Of a stretch of DNA of 64,000 nucleotides, positions 37,114 to 48,162 are shown one piece after another. The stretch is from Algiphilus sp965216485 (GTDB lineage Bacteria > Pseudomonadota > Gammaproteobacteria > Nevskiales > Nevskiaceae). The translations under genes and the position numbers were made by a program. The notes under the pieces were generated by a model, which ran no database searches, was not told the DNA's origin, and worked only from the letters and a program-made list of their open reading frames with translations. How positions within the stretch are numbered: the first letter of the stretch is position 1; every line of letters starts with the position of its first letter. Where the stretch lies: the NCBI RefSeq assembly GCF_965216485.1, contig NZ_OZ244162.1, positions 2,666,001-2,730,000 on the forward strand. The letters are read 5' to 3'.

Positions 37114-37716
37114 CCGCCGCCTGCGTGCGTCGGTACAGCCCCAGCTTGCGCAGGATGGCGGTGACGTGCGCCTTGACCGTGGCTTCCGAGACCTCCAATT
37201 CGTAGGCGATCTGCTTGTTGAGCAGCCCGTCGGCAACCATCATCAGGACGCGAAATTGCTGCGGCGTCAGGCTGGATAGACGCTCGGCCAGCTCGGCATC
37301 TTCACCGCTGTCCGAGACTTGCTCGGGGAACCACAGACTGCCATCGCGCACCGCGGTGATCGCCTCGGCAATGGTGTCAAGACTGGCGGACTTCGGAATG
37401 AAGCCGGAGGCACCGAAATCCATGGCGCGCTGAATCACCTCGACCGATTCCAGGGCGGATACCACCACCACCGGAATGCTCGGATGGTGGCTGCGCAGAT
37501 AGACCAGGGAAGAGAAGCCGAGCGCCCCGGGCATGTGCAAATCGAGCAGGACGAGGTCGGCCTCGGGATGCGCTTCTGTCGCCGACTCCAGCCCCGCCAT
37601 GTCGTGGGCTTCCACGACCTGTGCATCCGGCAGCATCCGGCCCACTGTCTCGCGCATGGCTGCGCGAAACAGTGGGTGATCATCCGCGATGATCAGGACG
37701 CCGCCGCTTTCACTCA

Positions 37717-37717
<1 letters not shown>
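37046..37717 (-). CDS. crbR: LuxR/NarL-family response regulator, CrbR/ErdR type
   Basis: A 223-residue response regulator. The receiver domain has the acidic pair ADDHP (12-13), phospho-acceptor Asp59 (DLVLLDLHMPGA), the switch Ser in VVVSAL and Lys in FIPKSAS. A LuxR-type helix-turn-helix (about 150-210) reads LTPQQFRVLMMVADGLLNKQIAYELEVSEATVKAHVTAILRKL. It starts where acs stops (1-nt overlap, TGATG), so acs and this gene form one operon, and its 3' end overlaps the kinase gene by 68 bp. In Vibrio and Pseudomonas the homologous pair switches on acetate activation when acetate is the carbon source. Confidence 0.88.
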
Positions 37718-39666
<1,949 letters not shown>

Positions 39667-39799
39667 GGTCAAGGTCTCCTCTGCTTCTGTGATGAATTGT
39701 GCAAAACGCCTCATTTATACAAGCTGCGTTGCCGACAGGCCATCCGACTTTCGTCGCGCCGCAGCACAACTCGACAGGTATGGGCTAACTGCCCGGAAA

Positions 39800-39817
39800 C
39801 ATTGGCTTCGACCAATG
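39800..39817. promoter_or_regulatory. inverted repeat upstream of acs (candidate CrbR site)
   Basis: CATTGG-CTTCGA-CCAATG has perfect 6-bp arms and lies between the divergent acs and porin genes. A closely related site (TTGGCTCTTCGACCAA, read on the minus strand) is found upstream of the symporter operon at 47130-47145. A weak -10 (TATAAA, minus strand) without a good -35 lies between this site and acs, as expected of an activated promoter. Assignment to CrbR is inference. Confidence 0.4.
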
Positions 39818-39909
39818 GCTAATGGACGCTCCGGGGGGGCGGGCTCAGCATCGGGTTGCGTTCTGCCTTGATGCTGCGCACCGATCTGACGATAACGAAG
39901 GAGACCATC

Positions 39910-41109
39910 ATGACACTCAAGCGCCTTGCCACTGCGGCATTGGCCGCCTCCGGAATGGCCGCATCCGGGGGCGCCAGCGCCTTATCCGCTCAATTCGGCG
40001 ACACCGAATTCACGTTCGGGGGCTATATCAAGCTGGATGCCCTCTACACCAACTACTCCGTGGGCCCGGTACCGTCCAACCGAGGCCGCCAGTTCACCAT
40101 TCCCTCCATCGTTCCGGTAGGCGACGGTGACAGCGAAGGCGCACTGGATCTGTCAGCGCGGGAATCGCGCTTCAACTTCAAGACCGTTACCAACACCGAG
40201 CGCCACCGCTTTACCAGCTTCGTTGAGCTGGACTTCCTCGATGCTGCCTTCGACGGCGATCTGGCCAACGAGGAACGCCTGGTGAATGGCTCCAACGCGC
40301 GACTGCGCCATGCTTTCGTCAGCTGGGGCATGCCCAGCGGCGGCGAGCTGCTTCTGGGGCAGACCTGGTCCACCTTCATGGAACTGGCGGCCTACCCCGA
40401 CCTGCTGGATTTCATCGGTCCGGCCCAGGGTATGACCTTCATCCGACAGCCCATGGTGCGCTATACCCGCGGTCGCTTCCAGGTGGCGCTTGAGAACCCC
40501 GATGCCACCATTCAGGGCAACGTCAATACCGGACAGGCCGGCGGTTTCGTCGACCAATCCGAACTCCCCGACCTCACCGCGAAGGTACAGCTGGTGGCGT
40601 CGGAACGCACGCTGCTGACCCTGGCCGCCCTGGTGCGCCAGATCGACGCCGGCGACTCGGCGGATACCGGCGATGACACCGTCATGGGCTACGGCATCAG
40701 CCTCTCCGGCCGCCAGAAATTCGGCATGGACGACATCCGCTTCCAGTTCAACTTCGGCGACGGCATTGGCCGCTATCTCGGATTGAATGCCGCCCGCGGC
40801 GCCGTGCTTGATAACAGCGGCGAGCTGGAAACCATCCAGGCCATGGGCGGCTATATCTCCTACCGCCATTTCTGGAGCCAGCGCTGGCGCTCGAATCTGG
40901 CCGTGGGGTACTTCGCTGCGGACAACGAGACACAGTTCTCCGGCGAAGCCGTCACTGAGACCATTTCCAGCGCACAGGTCAACCTGCTCTATTCGCCGGT
41001 TGCCGCCTTCACCATCGGCGGTGAGCTGATGTTCCACCAACGCGAGCTCGAAAACGGTGCGGACGGCGATCAGACGCGCCTGCAGTTCTCCGCAAAGTAC
41101 GCCTTCTAG
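39910..41109 (+). CDS. outer-membrane porin, DcaP-like
   Basis: A 399-residue exported beta-barrel. I choose the ATG at 39910 (MTLKRLATAALAASGMAASGGASA), which has AAGGAGA upstream and starts a normal signal peptide; the longer frame does not. The mature part begins FGDTEFTFGGYIKLDALYTNYSVG, with a SARESRFNFKTVT block and the FVSWGMPSGGELLLGQTWSTFMELAAYPDLLDF constriction-loop region of DcaP porins, and it ends in a C-terminal Phe (QFSAKYAF), the barrel assembly signal. DcaP-type porins take up negatively charged small acids. Divergence from acs fits a role in uptake of a carbon acid, but the substrate is unknown. Confidence 0.82.
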   Translation: MTLKRLATAALAASGMAASGGASALSAQFGDTEFTFGGYIKLDALYTNYSVGPVPSNRGRQFTIPSIVPVGDGDSEGALDLSARESRFNFKTVTNTERHRFTSFVELDFLDAAFDGDLANEERLVNGSNARLRHAFVSWGMPSGGELLLGQTWSTFMELAAYPDLLDFIGPAQGMTFIRQPMVRYTRGRFQVALENPDATIQGNVNTGQAGGFVDQSELPDLTAKVQLVASERTLLTLAALVRQIDAGDSADTGDDTVMGYGISLSGRQKFGMDDIRFQFNFGDGIGRYLGLNAARGAVLDNSGELETIQAMGGYISYRHFWSQRWRSNLAVGYFAADNETQFSGEAVTETISSAQVNLLYSPVAAFTIGGELMFHQRELENGADGDQTRLQFSAKYAF

Positions 41110-41151
41110 GCGCAGGTCATGCCAAGCGGCAATGCCGCCCATCGGGACCGG

Positions 41152-41181
41152 ACCCGCGAAGCACTCGCTTCGCGGGTTTCC
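41152..41181 (+). terminator. terminator after the porin gene
   Basis: A perfect 10-bp stem ACCCGCGAAG / CTTCGCGGGT with a CACTCG loop, followed by a short TT. It begins 42 bp past the porin stop. Confidence 0.7.
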
Positions 41182-41234
41182 GCGTTTCATACTGCCGATC
41201 ATGGACCACGACATGACGCCTCCCGGGCATCGCC

Positions 41235-41630
41235 ATGAACGCTGCACCGCCGGCCAGACGCTCCGCACTCATCGTTACCTCTGAGCCCGCGCTGCTGCAG
41301 TGCCTGCGCTTCATCGTGCATGGCATGGGGCTCGGCGTGAGCTGCGCCGACAATGTCATCGCCGCCCAGGCGCAGGTGGCCGCCACGCACCCGGTGCTGG
41401 TACTGATCGATCTCGATGCCCTCGGCGCCCGCGGCTTCGCCCTCTGCCGCAATCTCTCGGGCATGGCGGCAGCCAGCCGCAAGCCCATGCATCAAGTCGT
41501 GTTGAGCCTGCGCTCGACCGCAGCCAGTGAAGCCAAGGCTCTTGCAATGGGTGCCCAGGCCGTCCTTCAGAAGCCGTTCGACCCGATGGCGCTGCGCCAG
41601 CAACTCATGCGCATCCTGGCAGAGACATGA
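41235..41630 (+). CDS. single-domain receiver-like protein
   Basis: A 131-residue protein with a receiver fold. Asp59 (VLVLIDLDALGARGF) is in the phospho-acceptor position and Lys113 (LQKPFD) in the conserved lysine position. The acidic pair that binds magnesium is degraded: the first strand reads ALIVTSEP instead of a DD motif. It may therefore be a pseudo-receiver or weakly phosphorylated. Its stop overlaps the next gene by 4 nt, so it is likely co-transcribed with the exonuclease, the nucleotidyltransferase and their unknown pathway. Confidence 0.65.
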   Translation: MNAAPPARRSALIVTSEPALLQCLRFIVHGMGLGVSCADNVIAAQAQVAATHPVLVLIDLDALGARGFALCRNLSGMAAASRKPMHQVVLSLRSTAASEAKALAMGAQAVLQKPFDPMALRQQLMRILAET

Positions 41631-43738
41631 TGCGGCTGCCGGCTCCCGCGACCCGTGGCGCCCTGTTTGTCAGTGTGCTGTGCGTAGCGGTGGCGATGGC
41701 AACGGGTCTTGCCTCATGGTTTGCCCTGCAGCCCGCCACGCGCGCCATGCTGCTCGCGGATGCACGCTTTGCCCTGATTCCACTGCTGGGGCTGGGCGCG
41801 GTGGCGCTGATCGGCGTCGGCACGCATCGCCTGCTGCTCCGACATGTCGGCATGGTGCCGCGGCTCACCCATGCCCTCGAACTTCTGCGCGAGACCAACC
41901 CCTCGCTGCGCCTCACTGATGAGGCGCCGCAGGAGATCGTGCGCAGCATCAACGCCCTTGCCGAATACTTCCAGCACCGCCTCGGCACAGTGGAAACCAG
42001 CATCCAGGAAGCCACCGACGCGCTGGCGCGCGAACGCGATCTGCTCGCTGCGCTATTGGCGCAGTTGCGCGATGCTGTCCTTGTCTGCGGCGAGGATGGC
42101 CGCATCCTTCTCTACAACCCGGTGGCGCACGACATGCTGTCACGGGATCAATACGGCTATGTGGGATTGGGTCGTACCGTATTTACCCTGTTCCGCCGCA
42201 GCGTCATCCTGCACTGCCTTGAACGCCTTTCCGAGCGCCAGGCACGCGGCGAGAGCGCGGAGGTGCGCACCACCATCAGCACCCGCGATGGACGCTTCCT
42301 GCACGCCCGCTTCACGCCGCTGGCCGAGGGCAGTTTGCGGGGCTTCTTTCTGAGCATGACGCCTGCGGAGTTCCCGGAACAGGAAGAGCGCCGGCCCCAA
42401 GAGGCCGCCAGTCATACTGCCAACGATGCCATGCTGCGCGCCACGCACGCGCGCGCCGCTCTGGCGCTGGCACGCGAGCATCCCGATATGGCCGCCGAAG
42501 ACCGCGCGGACTTGGAGCGGTTAGCCGAAGCCGAAACGCTGCGACTCGGAGAGGACCTGAGCACACTCCGCCAACTCCAGAAGGAAGAACGGCGTCGGCG
42601 TTGGCCGCTGGAAGAAGTCCCACCGGACACGCTTTGCGACGCGCTACGCCGACGGCTGGAACCGATTGCGGAAGCAACGGTAGCCGTCGAGATCGACCCG
42701 GAAGTGGAATGGATTCGTGCGGAAAGTTATGTGCTCTCCGCTGGCCTGCGCTTCGTTGCCGCCCACGCACGCCAGCAACTGAATGCACAGCTTTTCCGCA
42801 TTCGTCTTTCGCGCTTCGATACGGACTACGTGGCGCTGGACCTGCAATGGCAGGGAATGCCCATACCGGCCGATACCTGGGCCACATGGGAGGAGGAACG
42901 CGTGCAGAGCGGGGATGGCGCCCTGCCCTATACCCTGCGCCAGGTCGCCCGGCGCCACGAGGGCGAAAGCTGGCCGCTTGAAGAAGCCGGCGCGCGCTGG
43001 CTTCTTGCCAGCGCACCGGTACCGCCGCGCACCGAGGCCAGCGCTCGCAGTGAGGTTGCGCAGGCCATTGAACGACCGCCGCGCCCGGAGTTCATGGATT
43101 TTGACCTCTACCCCACCGGTGGCGCGGCGGCGGAGCACGAGCGCCCATTGCGCGAGCTGATCTACACCGCTTTCGATACCGAAACCACTGGCCTTGCGCC
43201 CGACAACGGTGACGAGATCATCGCCATCGGCGCCATCCGCGTGGTACAGGGCCGCATCCTGAGCCGGGAGGTCTTCGAATCGCTGGTCCACAGCCGCCAA
43301 CCCATCGGCATCGAATCACGCCGCGTGCACGGCTTCAGCCCGGCCATGCTGGCCGAGGCGCCGCGCGCAGAGGCCGTCCTGCCGCAGTTCGCACGCTTCT
43401 GCGAGGACACCGTCCTACTGGCGCACAATGCCGCCTTCGATCTGCGCTTTCTGGAGCGGCAGGGCGGTCCGATGGGGCTCCAGTTCGATCACCCCGTCCT
43501 CGACACTCTCCTGCTGTCCGCGCTGCTCTATCCCGAGGGCGAAGGCCACCAACTGGAGGCCATTGCCGCGCGCACCGGGGTGTCCGTTGTGGGTCGCCAT
43601 ACTGCACTCGGCGACGCCATTGTCACTGCGGAAATCTTCGTCCGGCTCATTCCCATGCTCGAAGCCAAAGGCATCGAGACCTTGGGTGACGCCCTGGATG
43701 CCTCCAAGAAGACCTGGTATGCACGTCTCCGATACTGA
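41627..43738 (+). CDS. membrane-bound PAS domain protein fused to a DnaQ-like 3'-5' exonuclease
   Basis: A 703-residue fusion. Two N-terminal membrane helices (about 10-35 and 45-66) are followed by a HAMP-like segment, a PAS-like domain (about 130-235; LRDAVLVCGEDGRILLYNP), a helical kinase-like region without a recognisable ATP-binding site (250-480), and a DEDDh exonuclease domain (about 510-690). The exonuclease motifs are FDTETTG (Asp517, Glu519), LAHNAAFDLRFLER and HTALGDAIVTAEIF. Similar proteins are encoded next to the acetate symporter genes in Pseudomonas, but the role is not known. It overlaps the receiver gene by 4 nt and the next gene by 20 nt. Confidence 0.85.
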   Translation: MMRLPAPATRGALFVSVLCVAVAMATGLASWFALQPATRAMLLADARFALIPLLGLGAVALIGVGTHRLLLRHVGMVPRLTHALELLRETNPSLRLTDEAPQEIVRSINALAEYFQHRLGTVETSIQEATDALARERDLLAALLAQLRDAVLVCGEDGRILLYNPVAHDMLSRDQYGYVGLGRTVFTLFRRSVILHCLERLSERQARGESAEVRTTISTRDGRFLHARFTPLAEGSLRGFFLSMTPAEFPEQEERRPQEAASHTANDAMLRATHARAALALAREHPDMAAEDRADLERLAEAETLRLGEDLSTLRQLQKEERRRRWPLEEVPPDTLCDALRRRLEPIAEATVAVEIDPEVEWIRAESYVLSAGLRFVAAHARQQLNAQLFRIRLSRFDTDYVALDLQWQGMPIPADTWATWEEERVQSGDGALPYTLRQVARRHEGESWPLEEAGARWLLASAPVPPRTEASARSEVAQAIERPPRPEFMDFDLYPTGGAAAEHERPLRELIYTAFDTETTGLAPDNGDEIIAIGAIRVVQGRILSREVFESLVHSRQPIGIESRRVHGFSPAMLAEAPRAEAVLPQFARFCEDTVLLAHNAAFDLRFLERQGGPMGLQFDHPVLDTLLLSALLYPEGEGHQLEAIAARTGVSVVGRHTALGDAIVTAEIFVRLIPMLEAKGIETLGDALDASKKTWYARLRY

Positions 43739-44825
43739 CCGACACGCCCAGCCCAGCGAAGCCATCCGCATCTACCGCGGACCCAGCGATCGCGTGCGCA
43801 ATCTGGCCAATGCCCTGCTCGAAGCCCCGGCGGTCAGCGTGGTGACGCAGCGCGCCGCGGATGTACGTTCTCTGGCGATTCAACTCTTTGACGAAGGCAT
43901 GTCGGCGGTGCATCTCACTCGGATCGTCGCTGAACTGAACGATCTTGTGACGCGTCGCCTGCTGAGCCTTATTGCGGTAGAGCACAAGGTGCAGCACCTG
44001 CGCTGGTGCTGGATGGCGCTCGGCAGCGAGGGACGACTGGAGCAGACCATCCATACCGACCAGGACAACGCCATCATCTTCCATGACGCACATGCCGAGG
44101 AAGCGCATGCGCGCCTGTTGCCCTTCGCGCGCGCAGTCAATCAGGCATTGGCGCGCGCCGGCTTTCGCCTCTGTCCGGGCGACATCATGGCGGGCAATCC
44201 GCGTTGGTGTCTGTCCGATAAGGCCTGGCAAAGCCGCTTCGCGCAGTGGGTCGACACGGGTGATCCGGAAGCCCTGCTGCACGGCGCGATCTTCTTCGAC
44301 TTCCGCGGTCTCTATGGAGACCTGTCGCTGGTCGAATCACTGCGCGAGTGGCTGTCGGCATACATCGCAGACCGGCCGCTGTTCCTGCGTCAGATGAGCG
44401 AAAACGCCATGCGCACGCGACCGCCACTGGGCCTGTTCGGCGTACTGTCACCGTTGAGCCGTCCGTTCCCCAAACGGCGCACCATCGACATCAAGTTGCG
44501 CGGGGTGTCGCCCTTTTCCGACGCCGCCCGCATTCTCGCGCTTTCGCGCGGTCTGCGTGCCACCAACAGCAGCGACCGTCTGCTGCACTGGGCGCGAACC
44601 CCTTCGGAGAAGCGCCAGGCGGAGTCCTGGACACGCGCGCTGGCTGCACTACAGACCTACCGGCTGCAGCGCCAGATGGCCTGTGCCAAGAAGGGCATTC
44701 CGATGGACAACACCATCGATACCCACCAGCTCACCCACTTTGATCGTGCCGTGATGCGCGCCGCACTGATCGAGGCACGAGAAACCCAGCGCCATCTTTC
44801 GATCAGCTACCAGCTGACGCCCTGA
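43719..44825 (+). CDS. DUF294 nucleotidyltransferase-like protein
   Basis: A 368-residue protein from the ATG at 43719, inside the end of the exonuclease gene. The nucleotidyltransferase signature of the family is clear: GSEGRLEQTIHTDQDNAIIF (about 105-125), followed by the DUF294 C-terminal domain with RFAQWVDTGDPEALLHGAIFFDFRGLYGD. The usual N-terminal cyclic-nucleotide-binding and CBS domains of full-length homologues (about 600 residues) are missing; only some 100 residues precede the catalytic core. The frame is open upstream within the exonuclease gene, so a longer protein cannot be fully excluded. GlnD-like activity is predicted only by family. Confidence 0.8.
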   Translation: MHVSDTDRHAQPSEAIRIYRGPSDRVRNLANALLEAPAVSVVTQRAADVRSLAIQLFDEGMSAVHLTRIVAELNDLVTRRLLSLIAVEHKVQHLRWCWMALGSEGRLEQTIHTDQDNAIIFHDAHAEEAHARLLPFARAVNQALARAGFRLCPGDIMAGNPRWCLSDKAWQSRFAQWVDTGDPEALLHGAIFFDFRGLYGDLSLVESLREWLSAYIADRPLFLRQMSENAMRTRPPLGLFGVLSPLSRPFPKRRTIDIKLRGVSPFSDAARILALSRGLRATNSSDRLLHWARTPSEKRQAESWTRALAALQTYRLQRQMACAKKGIPMDNTIDTHQLTHFDRAVMRAALIEARETQRHLSISYQLTP

Positions 44826-44945
44826 CCCACTCGAGGCGCACCGCCTCCATCACTGCTCCGAGTGTCTCCGATCACTGCTGGCCAGCGATCGCCGAGGCCG
44901 TGATTCACAGTGCCTGGCCCCGCGATGTCCTCGGCGCGCCCCCAC

Positions 44946-44973
44946 AAAAAAGGGCCCACCAGATGGCGGGCCC
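44946..44973 (-). terminator. rho-independent terminator after the symporter operon
   Basis: On the minus strand a 9-bp stem (GGCGGGCCC-type arm reversed, one mismatch) with an ATCT loop is followed by TTTTTT. It lies 28 bp past the symporter stop. Confidence 0.88.
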
Positions 44974-45000
44974 CATACAACCTCAAGCTTGCAGATCGCT

Positions 45001-46776
45001 CTAGTGGGCCACTGCCCCCACAGCGCCACGCGGGATGCGGACATTCTCGACCAGCTCCTGAATGTGCGCAGGCGGCGGTGCGGTCATGCGTGACACGGTG
45101 AAGGCCACCGCGAAGTTGATGACGGCTCCCACTGCGCCGAAGCTCTGCGGCTGGATCCCGAAGATCCACCCGTCGGCGTTGTCCGGCAGCATCGCGGTTC
45201 CGCTGAAGAAGAACCAGCCCTTGTACAGGAAGATGTAGACCAGAGTTGTGACCAGACCGGCCAACATACCGGCAATGGCGCCTTCCTTGTTCATGCGCTG
45301 GCTGAAGATGCCGAGCATGAGCACCGGGAACAGCGAGGAGGCGGCAATACCGAAGGCCAGTGCCACGACCTCTGCCGCAAAGCCTGGTGGATTGAGTCCC
45401 AGATATCCAGCCAACAGGATCGCAACCGCCATACTGATGCGCCCGGCAAGGAGTTCATTCTTGTCGCTGATGTCCTTGGCAATCATGCTCTTCAGCAGGT
45501 CGTGCGACACGGCCGAGGAGATGGCCAGCAACAAACCCGCCGCCGTTGACAATGCGGCTGCAAGGCCACCTGCCGCTACAAGTGCGATGACCCAGCCAGG
45601 CAGTTTCGCAATCTCCGGATTGGCGAGCACCATGATGTCACGGTCGACCTTCAACTCATTGCCCTCCCAACCGTAGCTTTCCGCGACTGGCTGGAATTCC
45701 GGGTTCTTGTCGTTGTAGTACTGGATGCGGCCATCGTTGTTCTTGTCCTCATAGACCAGTAGCCCTGTCTCTTCCCAGGTACGCATCCATTCCGGCCGCT
45801 CTTCGGCCAGCAGGTTGCCCTGCTCGGTACCGACTTCGCCCGGCTGCACGGTATTGAGCAGGTTGTACATGGCCATCGCACCCACAGCCGGAGCCGTCGT
45901 GTAAAGAATGGCGATGAACACCAGCGCCCAGCCTGCGGACTTGCGCGCGTCACGTACCTTGGGAACGGTGAAGAAGCGGATGATGACGTGCGGGAGGCCG
46001 GCGGTACCGATCATCAACGCCATGGTCAGCAGGAACATGTTGAGCATGCTCATGCCCCCTGGTTCGGTGTAGGCCGAGAAGCCGAGATCCGTGACCAGTC
46101 CATCCACCTTTTCAAGCAACCAGGTACCGTCCGCCACCGTGGCGCCCAGGCCAATCTGCGGCAGGGCCACACCGGTCACCTGCAACGAGATGAAAATCGC
46201 CGGCACGGTATAGGCAAAGATCATCACGCAGTACTGCGCAATCTGGGTATAGGTGATGCCCTTCATGCCACCCACCACGGCATAGGTGAAGACCACCGCC
46301 ATGCCGATGAACAGGCCCGTCGAGATATCGACTTCCAGGAAGCGCGAGAAGGCAATGCCCGCACCGCGCATCTGCCCGATCACATAGGTCAGCGACATGA
46401 TGAGCAGACAGATGACCGCCACCAGACGTGCGGTCTGCGAATAGAAGCGGTCCCCGATGAACTCCGGCACGGTGAACTTGCCGAACTTGCGCAGATACGG
46501 CGCCAGCAGGAGGGCCATCAACACGTAGCCACCGGTCCAGCCCATCAGGTAGACGGAGCCGCTGTAGCCAAGGAAGGCGATCAGGCCCGCCATGGAGATG
46601 AAGGAGGCGGCGCTCATCCAGTCGGCTGCAGTGGCCATGCCGTTCAGCACCGGGTGCACACCCTGACTCGCGACGTAGTACTCGCCGGTGGAACCCGCAC
46701 GCGCCCATATCGCAATGCCGATATAGAGCGCAAAGGTGCCGCCCACGAAGAGATAAATCCAGGTTTGGGTATCCAT
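45001..46776 (-). CDS. sodium:solute symporter, VC_2705 subfamily (acetate transport candidate)
   Basis: A 591-residue SSS-family protein with about 13 membrane helices. It carries the core GATAADWMSAASFISMAG and SLTYVIGQMRGAGIAFSRFL segments. A large extra loop (about 305-385; NLLAEERPEWMRTWEETGLLVYEDKNNDGRIQYYNDK) is the mark of the VC_2705 subfamily and separates it from classic ActP. The small DUF4212 gene next to it is its usual partner. Position near acs and a CrbSR pair, plus a shared upstream inverted repeat, suggests acetate or a related short acid as substrate; this is inference. Confidence 0.92.
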   Translation of the reverse strand: MDTQTWIYLFVGGTFALYIGIAIWARAGSTGEYYVASQGVHPVLNGMATAADWMSAASFISMAGLIAFLGYSGSVYLMGWTGGYVLMALLLAPYLRKFGKFTVPEFIGDRFYSQTARLVAVICLLIMSLTYVIGQMRGAGIAFSRFLEVDISTGLFIGMAVVFTYAVVGGMKGITYTQIAQYCVMIFAYTVPAIFISLQVTGVALPQIGLGATVADGTWLLEKVDGLVTDLGFSAYTEPGGMSMLNMFLLTMALMIGTAGLPHVIIRFFTVPKVRDARKSAGWALVFIAILYTTAPAVGAMAMYNLLNTVQPGEVGTEQGNLLAEERPEWMRTWEETGLLVYEDKNNDGRIQYYNDKNPEFQPVAESYGWEGNELKVDRDIMVLANPEIAKLPGWVIALVAAGGLAAALSTAAGLLLAISSAVSHDLLKSMIAKDISDKNELLAGRISMAVAILLAGYLGLNPPGFAAEVVALAFGIAASSLFPVLMLGIFSQRMNKEGAIAGMLAGLVTTLVYIFLYKGWFFFSGTAMLPDNADGWIFGIQPQSFGAVGAVINFAVAFTVSRMTAPPPAHIQELVENVRIPRGAVGAVAH

Positions 46777-46782
46777 CGTCGC

Positions 46783-47049
46783 TTACTCCTCGTGCACGTC
46801 GAACTTGCGATCAAGCTGATTCATGCGTGCGGTGTAGACGAAGATCAGCACGATGAAGGTGAAGATGGAACCTTGCTGAGCGAACCAGAAGCCCAGCTTG
46901 TATCCCCCGAGCGGGATCGCGTTCAGCGGCTCGACCAGCAGAATGCCGAACCCGAAGGACACGACAAACCAGACGACGAGCAGTGATACGAGCAGCCGTA
47001 GATTCGCCTTCCAGTAGGCGACCGCGGCGTCCTTGCGTTCTTGCGACAT
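46783..47049 (-). CDS. DUF4212 small membrane subunit of the symporter
   Basis: An 88-residue protein with two helices (LLVSLLVVWFVVSFGFGILL and GSIFTFIVLIFVYTARMNQL). It matches DUF4212, the small protein encoded just upstream of VC_2705-type symporters. The short N-terminal YWKANLRLL and the central PLGGYKLGFWFAQQ are family marks. It has a good GAGGAG site and is 6 bp before the symporter gene, so the two are made together and probably form a complex. Confidence 0.92.
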   Translation of the reverse strand: MSQERKDAAVAYWKANLRLLVSLLVVWFVVSFGFGILLVEPLNAIPLGGYKLGFWFAQQGSIFTFIVLIFVYTARMNQLDRKFDVHEE

Positions 47050-47129
47050 GATTGTCTCCTCTTATGACCCGCGAAAAGCTCGCGTGTGGAGGCAATCTAG
47101 CAACCGGCGGCAGGCAGGACAGCACGACT

Positions 47130-47145
47130 TTGGTCGAAGAGCCAA
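47130..47145. promoter_or_regulatory. inverted repeat upstream of the symporter operon (candidate CrbR site)
   Basis: TTGGTCGAAGAGCCAA lies 81-96 bp upstream of the DUF4212 start. Read on the minus strand it shares TTGGC and CTTCGACCAA with the repeat upstream of acs, differing by a 2-base insertion in the centre. It also lies upstream of the divergent glycosyltransferase gene at 47213, so the direction of control must be tested. Confidence 0.4.
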
Positions 47146-47212
47146 GGCCGGGCGCGGCACGCAGGCGATGACGGCACGTCATAATTCAGCCCCTTCTTGC
47201 TGCCCTCATGCC

Positions 47213-48133
47213 ATGCGCGACACGCTCGCCGCCGTCATCGTGCGATACAACCCGCCGCCGGGCTTCGACGACCGCGTTGCCTCGGCCGCGGCGCAAGCCG
47301 ATCTCACGGTGGTGGTCGACAACGGTTCGTCCTCTCGCTGGTCGCCCGATCCGAGCCGCTTTCCCGAGGGCGCTACGCTCTACCAGGTGCACAATGCCGA
47401 GAACCTGGGCATCGCCACCGCCCTCAACCAAGGGATACGGCTGGCCGCGCAGCAGGGCGCCGCGTCGGCTTTTCTGCTCGATCATGACAGCGTCCCCCTG
47501 GCCGGATGCGTCCGGCAGCTGCAGCGCACACTGAGAGCGGACGATCAGGACAGCATCGCTGCGGTGGTGCCGCATATCCTCTATGGACACCCCGACATTC
47601 AGTGCCGCTGGCCAGCAACGCGCGGGAAGGGCCGTCGCCTTTTTTTCCGCTTTGTCTACGCTGCCGGTGCCGAAAGTCCACAGTCCGTGGATCTCGCGAT
47701 CAGTTCCGGCATGCTGCTGGACATCGCCCATTGGCAGGCCCTGGGCGGTTTCGACGACGGACTGTTCATTGATCTGGTGGACACGGATTACTGTCTGCGC
47801 GCGCGTCGCCAGGGGCTGCGCGTCCTGGCGGAGCCGCGCGCGCGCATCCAGCACAGCCTCGGCGAAGTGCAAAAGCGGCGACTCTTCGGCCGTCTTGCCG
47901 CCTACCCAACTCATCACAGTGCGCTGCGGCACTACTACATCAGCCGCAACCGCATGACCTTGCTGCGCCGTCATGCATTGCGCTTCCCGTCCTGGGCGGT
48001 CTATGAAACGCTGGGCGCCGCCAAGCTGATCACCAAGGTGGTGGCCTTCGAGTCACACCGTCGCGAGAAAATCGCCGCGACGCTGACGGGAAGCTGGGAC
48101 GGTTTGCGCGGCCGCCGCGGACCGCGCCCCTAG
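47213..48133 (+). CDS. family 2 glycosyltransferase, rhamnosyltransferase-like
   Basis: A 306-residue GT-A enzyme from the ATG at 47213 (MRDTLAAVIVRYNPP); the frame is open upstream but the fold starts here. Motifs: VVVDNGSSS (about 37), NLGIATALNQGI (about 68), FLLDHDS as the DXD-like metal site (about 92), and GGFDDGLFIDLVDTDYCLRARRQGLRV (about 180). The last is typical of rhamnosyltransferases of the WbbL/RfbF type. It is the leftmost gene of the surface-polysaccharide region and is convergent with kpsD. Confidence 0.85.
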   Translation: MRDTLAAVIVRYNPPPGFDDRVASAAAQADLTVVVDNGSSSRWSPDPSRFPEGATLYQVHNAENLGIATALNQGIRLAAQQGAASAFLLDHDSVPLAGCVRQLQRTLRADDQDSIAAVVPHILYGHPDIQCRWPATRGKGRRLFFRFVYAAGAESPQSVDLAISSGMLLDIAHWQALGGFDDGLFIDLVDTDYCLRARRQGLRVLAEPRARIQHSLGEVQKRRLFGRLAAYPTHHSALRHYYISRNRMTLLRRHALRFPSWAVYETLGAAKLITKVVAFESHRREKIAATLTGSWDGLRGRRGPRP

Positions 48134-48162
48134 GCCGAAGCGCGGCACCAATGGCGTCACCT

